Shown here piece after piece: positions 6,626-7,320 of a stretch of DNA of 7,320 nt. Position numbers and translations under genes: made by a program. The stretch is from Actinomycetota bacterium (lineage in GTDB: Bacteria > Actinomycetota > Actinomycetes > Actinomycetales > Microbacteriaceae). The notes under the pieces were generated by a model. It did not search any database, was not told where the DNA came from, and saw only the letters and a list, made by a program, of their open reading frames with translations. Location of the stretch: positions 1 through 7,320 of the forward strand of contig RHAS01000037.1 in the NCBI GenBank assembly GCA_010028615.1. Direction: 5' to 3'. Every line of letters starts with the position of its first letter. The first letter of the stretch is position 1.

Positions 6626-7320
6626 ATGAGTGAGCCTTGGTTAATTGCCATCGATGTCGATGGAACTCTAGTTCACGATGATGGTTTTCTAGCCCCTGAG
6701 GTAATCAAGGAAGTTCAAAGAGTTGTTGATCTTGGTCACCATGTTGTTGTTGCCACAGGACGTGCAGCGGCAAATACTATTCCGGTGGTTCAAGAACTAG
6801 GCATTACATCAGGTCATGTGGTTTGCTCTAATGGTGCTGTCACGGTAGAGATAGATCTATCTAATCCCGTTGGTTATCACGTTAGAGAAGTAATCGGTTT
6901 TGACCCGAAGCCGGTGCTAACCAAATTGATTGAAAAACTACCCGAAGCACATTTTGCGGTAGAGGACATCGATGGCACCTACCGCTTTCACAAGCAGTTC
7001 CCTACCTATGCACTTGGTAGCAAAAACATCGAGACTCCGCTTGAAGAGCTGATGCAGGGCGAGGTTAGCCGCGTAGTGGTTTTATCCCCCGAGCAAGATG
7101 TGAATGATTTTCTGGAAATAGTTGAACAGGTTGGACTGCACTCGGTTTCCTATGCAATCGGTTACACCGCTTGGCTTGATATTGCCCCGATGGGAGTCAC
7201 CAAGTCCTCCGCTCTTGAGCAGCGCAGAAAAGCACTGGGGATTCCAGGTGATCGGGTGATTACTATCGGCGATGGTAGGAACGATATAAATATGTTTGAG
7301 TGGGCCAATGCTGGCGGGGG
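6626..7320 (+). CDS. Cof-type HAD-superfamily hydrolase (subfamily IIB), partial at right edge
   Basis: This is a cytoplasmic Mg-dependent phosphatase of the Cof/YbiV type, which usually acts on sugar phosphates or other small phosphorylated metabolites. The exact substrate cannot be told from sequence. The first 231 codons are in the window and the frame is open to the edge. All four HAD motifs are present: I, DVDGT at 10-14 (nucleophile Asp10, acid Asp12); II, ATGR at 43-46 (Thr44); III, Lys193 in VTKSSAL; IV, GDGRND at 215-220 (Asp216, Asp220). SNGA at 68-71 and the C2-type cap between motifs II and III fit the IIB group. Only about 40 residues should lie beyond the edge. ATG 6626 follows the serS stop by 2 nt with an AAAAAGG stretch about 7 nt upstream, which suggests an operon with serS and translational coupling. 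Confidence 0.92.
   Translation, partial: MSEPWLIAIDVDGTLVHDDGFLAPEVIKEVQRVVDLGHHVVVATGRAAANTIPVVQELGITSGHVVCSNGAVTVEIDLSNPVGYHVREVIGFDPKPVLTKLIEKLPEAHFAVEDIDGTYRFHKQFPTYALGSKNIETPLEELMQGEVSRVVVLSPEQDVNDFLEIVEQVGLHSVSYAIGYTAWLDIAPMGVTKSSALEQRRKALGIPGDRVITIGDGRNDINMFEWANAGG

Noticed and set aside
1..7320. A new defence, mobile or biosynthetic system
   Set aside because: Every gene belongs to a familiar housekeeping or transport family. No repeats, integrase, toxin-antitoxin pair or unexplained conserved gene set was seen.

Overview
The window looks like a chromosomal stretch from a small-genome actinobacterium. It most resembles the freshwater Microbacteriaceae (Rhodoluna/Aquiluna type). This is inference. 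It rests on the style of the SerRS, VanY-like and EmrB/QacA-like proteins, on the order prephenate dehydratase – serS – Cof-type HAD phosphatase, on moderate base composition by eye, and on three genes that appear to be leaderless, an actinobacterial habit.

Left half, minus strand (1-3690): reading with transcription, a 14-helix drug-efflux-type MFS transporter is followed by thiB (thiamine-binding lipoprotein) and thiP (thiamine ABC permease, which runs off the left edge). Between the MFS gene and thiB lies the 3' half of a TPP riboswitch. Its 5' half is absent, and the MFS reading frame runs into the riboswitch remnant and stops inside it. The MFS protein therefore loses the end of its last membrane segment and its normal C-terminus. 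This looks like a deletion joint or an assembly misjoin.

Right half, plus strand (3733-7320): a secreted VanY-type D,D-carboxypeptidase is followed by a broken pheA (prephenate dehydratase). About 25 conserved residues of pheA are missing and the two remaining parts are in different frames. Then come an intact serS (seryl-tRNA synthetase) and the start of a Cof-type HAD phosphatase that runs off the right edge. vanY, pheA and serS each carry a TANNNT -10 hexamer exactly 6 nt before the ATG, as expected for leaderless transcripts. serS therefore has its own promoter despite the short gap after pheA.

The coding is otherwise dense, with no stretch over 300 bases without a gene. I saw no tRNA or rRNA, insertion sequence, CRISPR array or convincing terminator. 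I found no evidence for a new multi-gene system. The signals worth following are the two deletion-like joints (near 2126-2133 and 4576-4581) and the repeated leaderless promoter layout.
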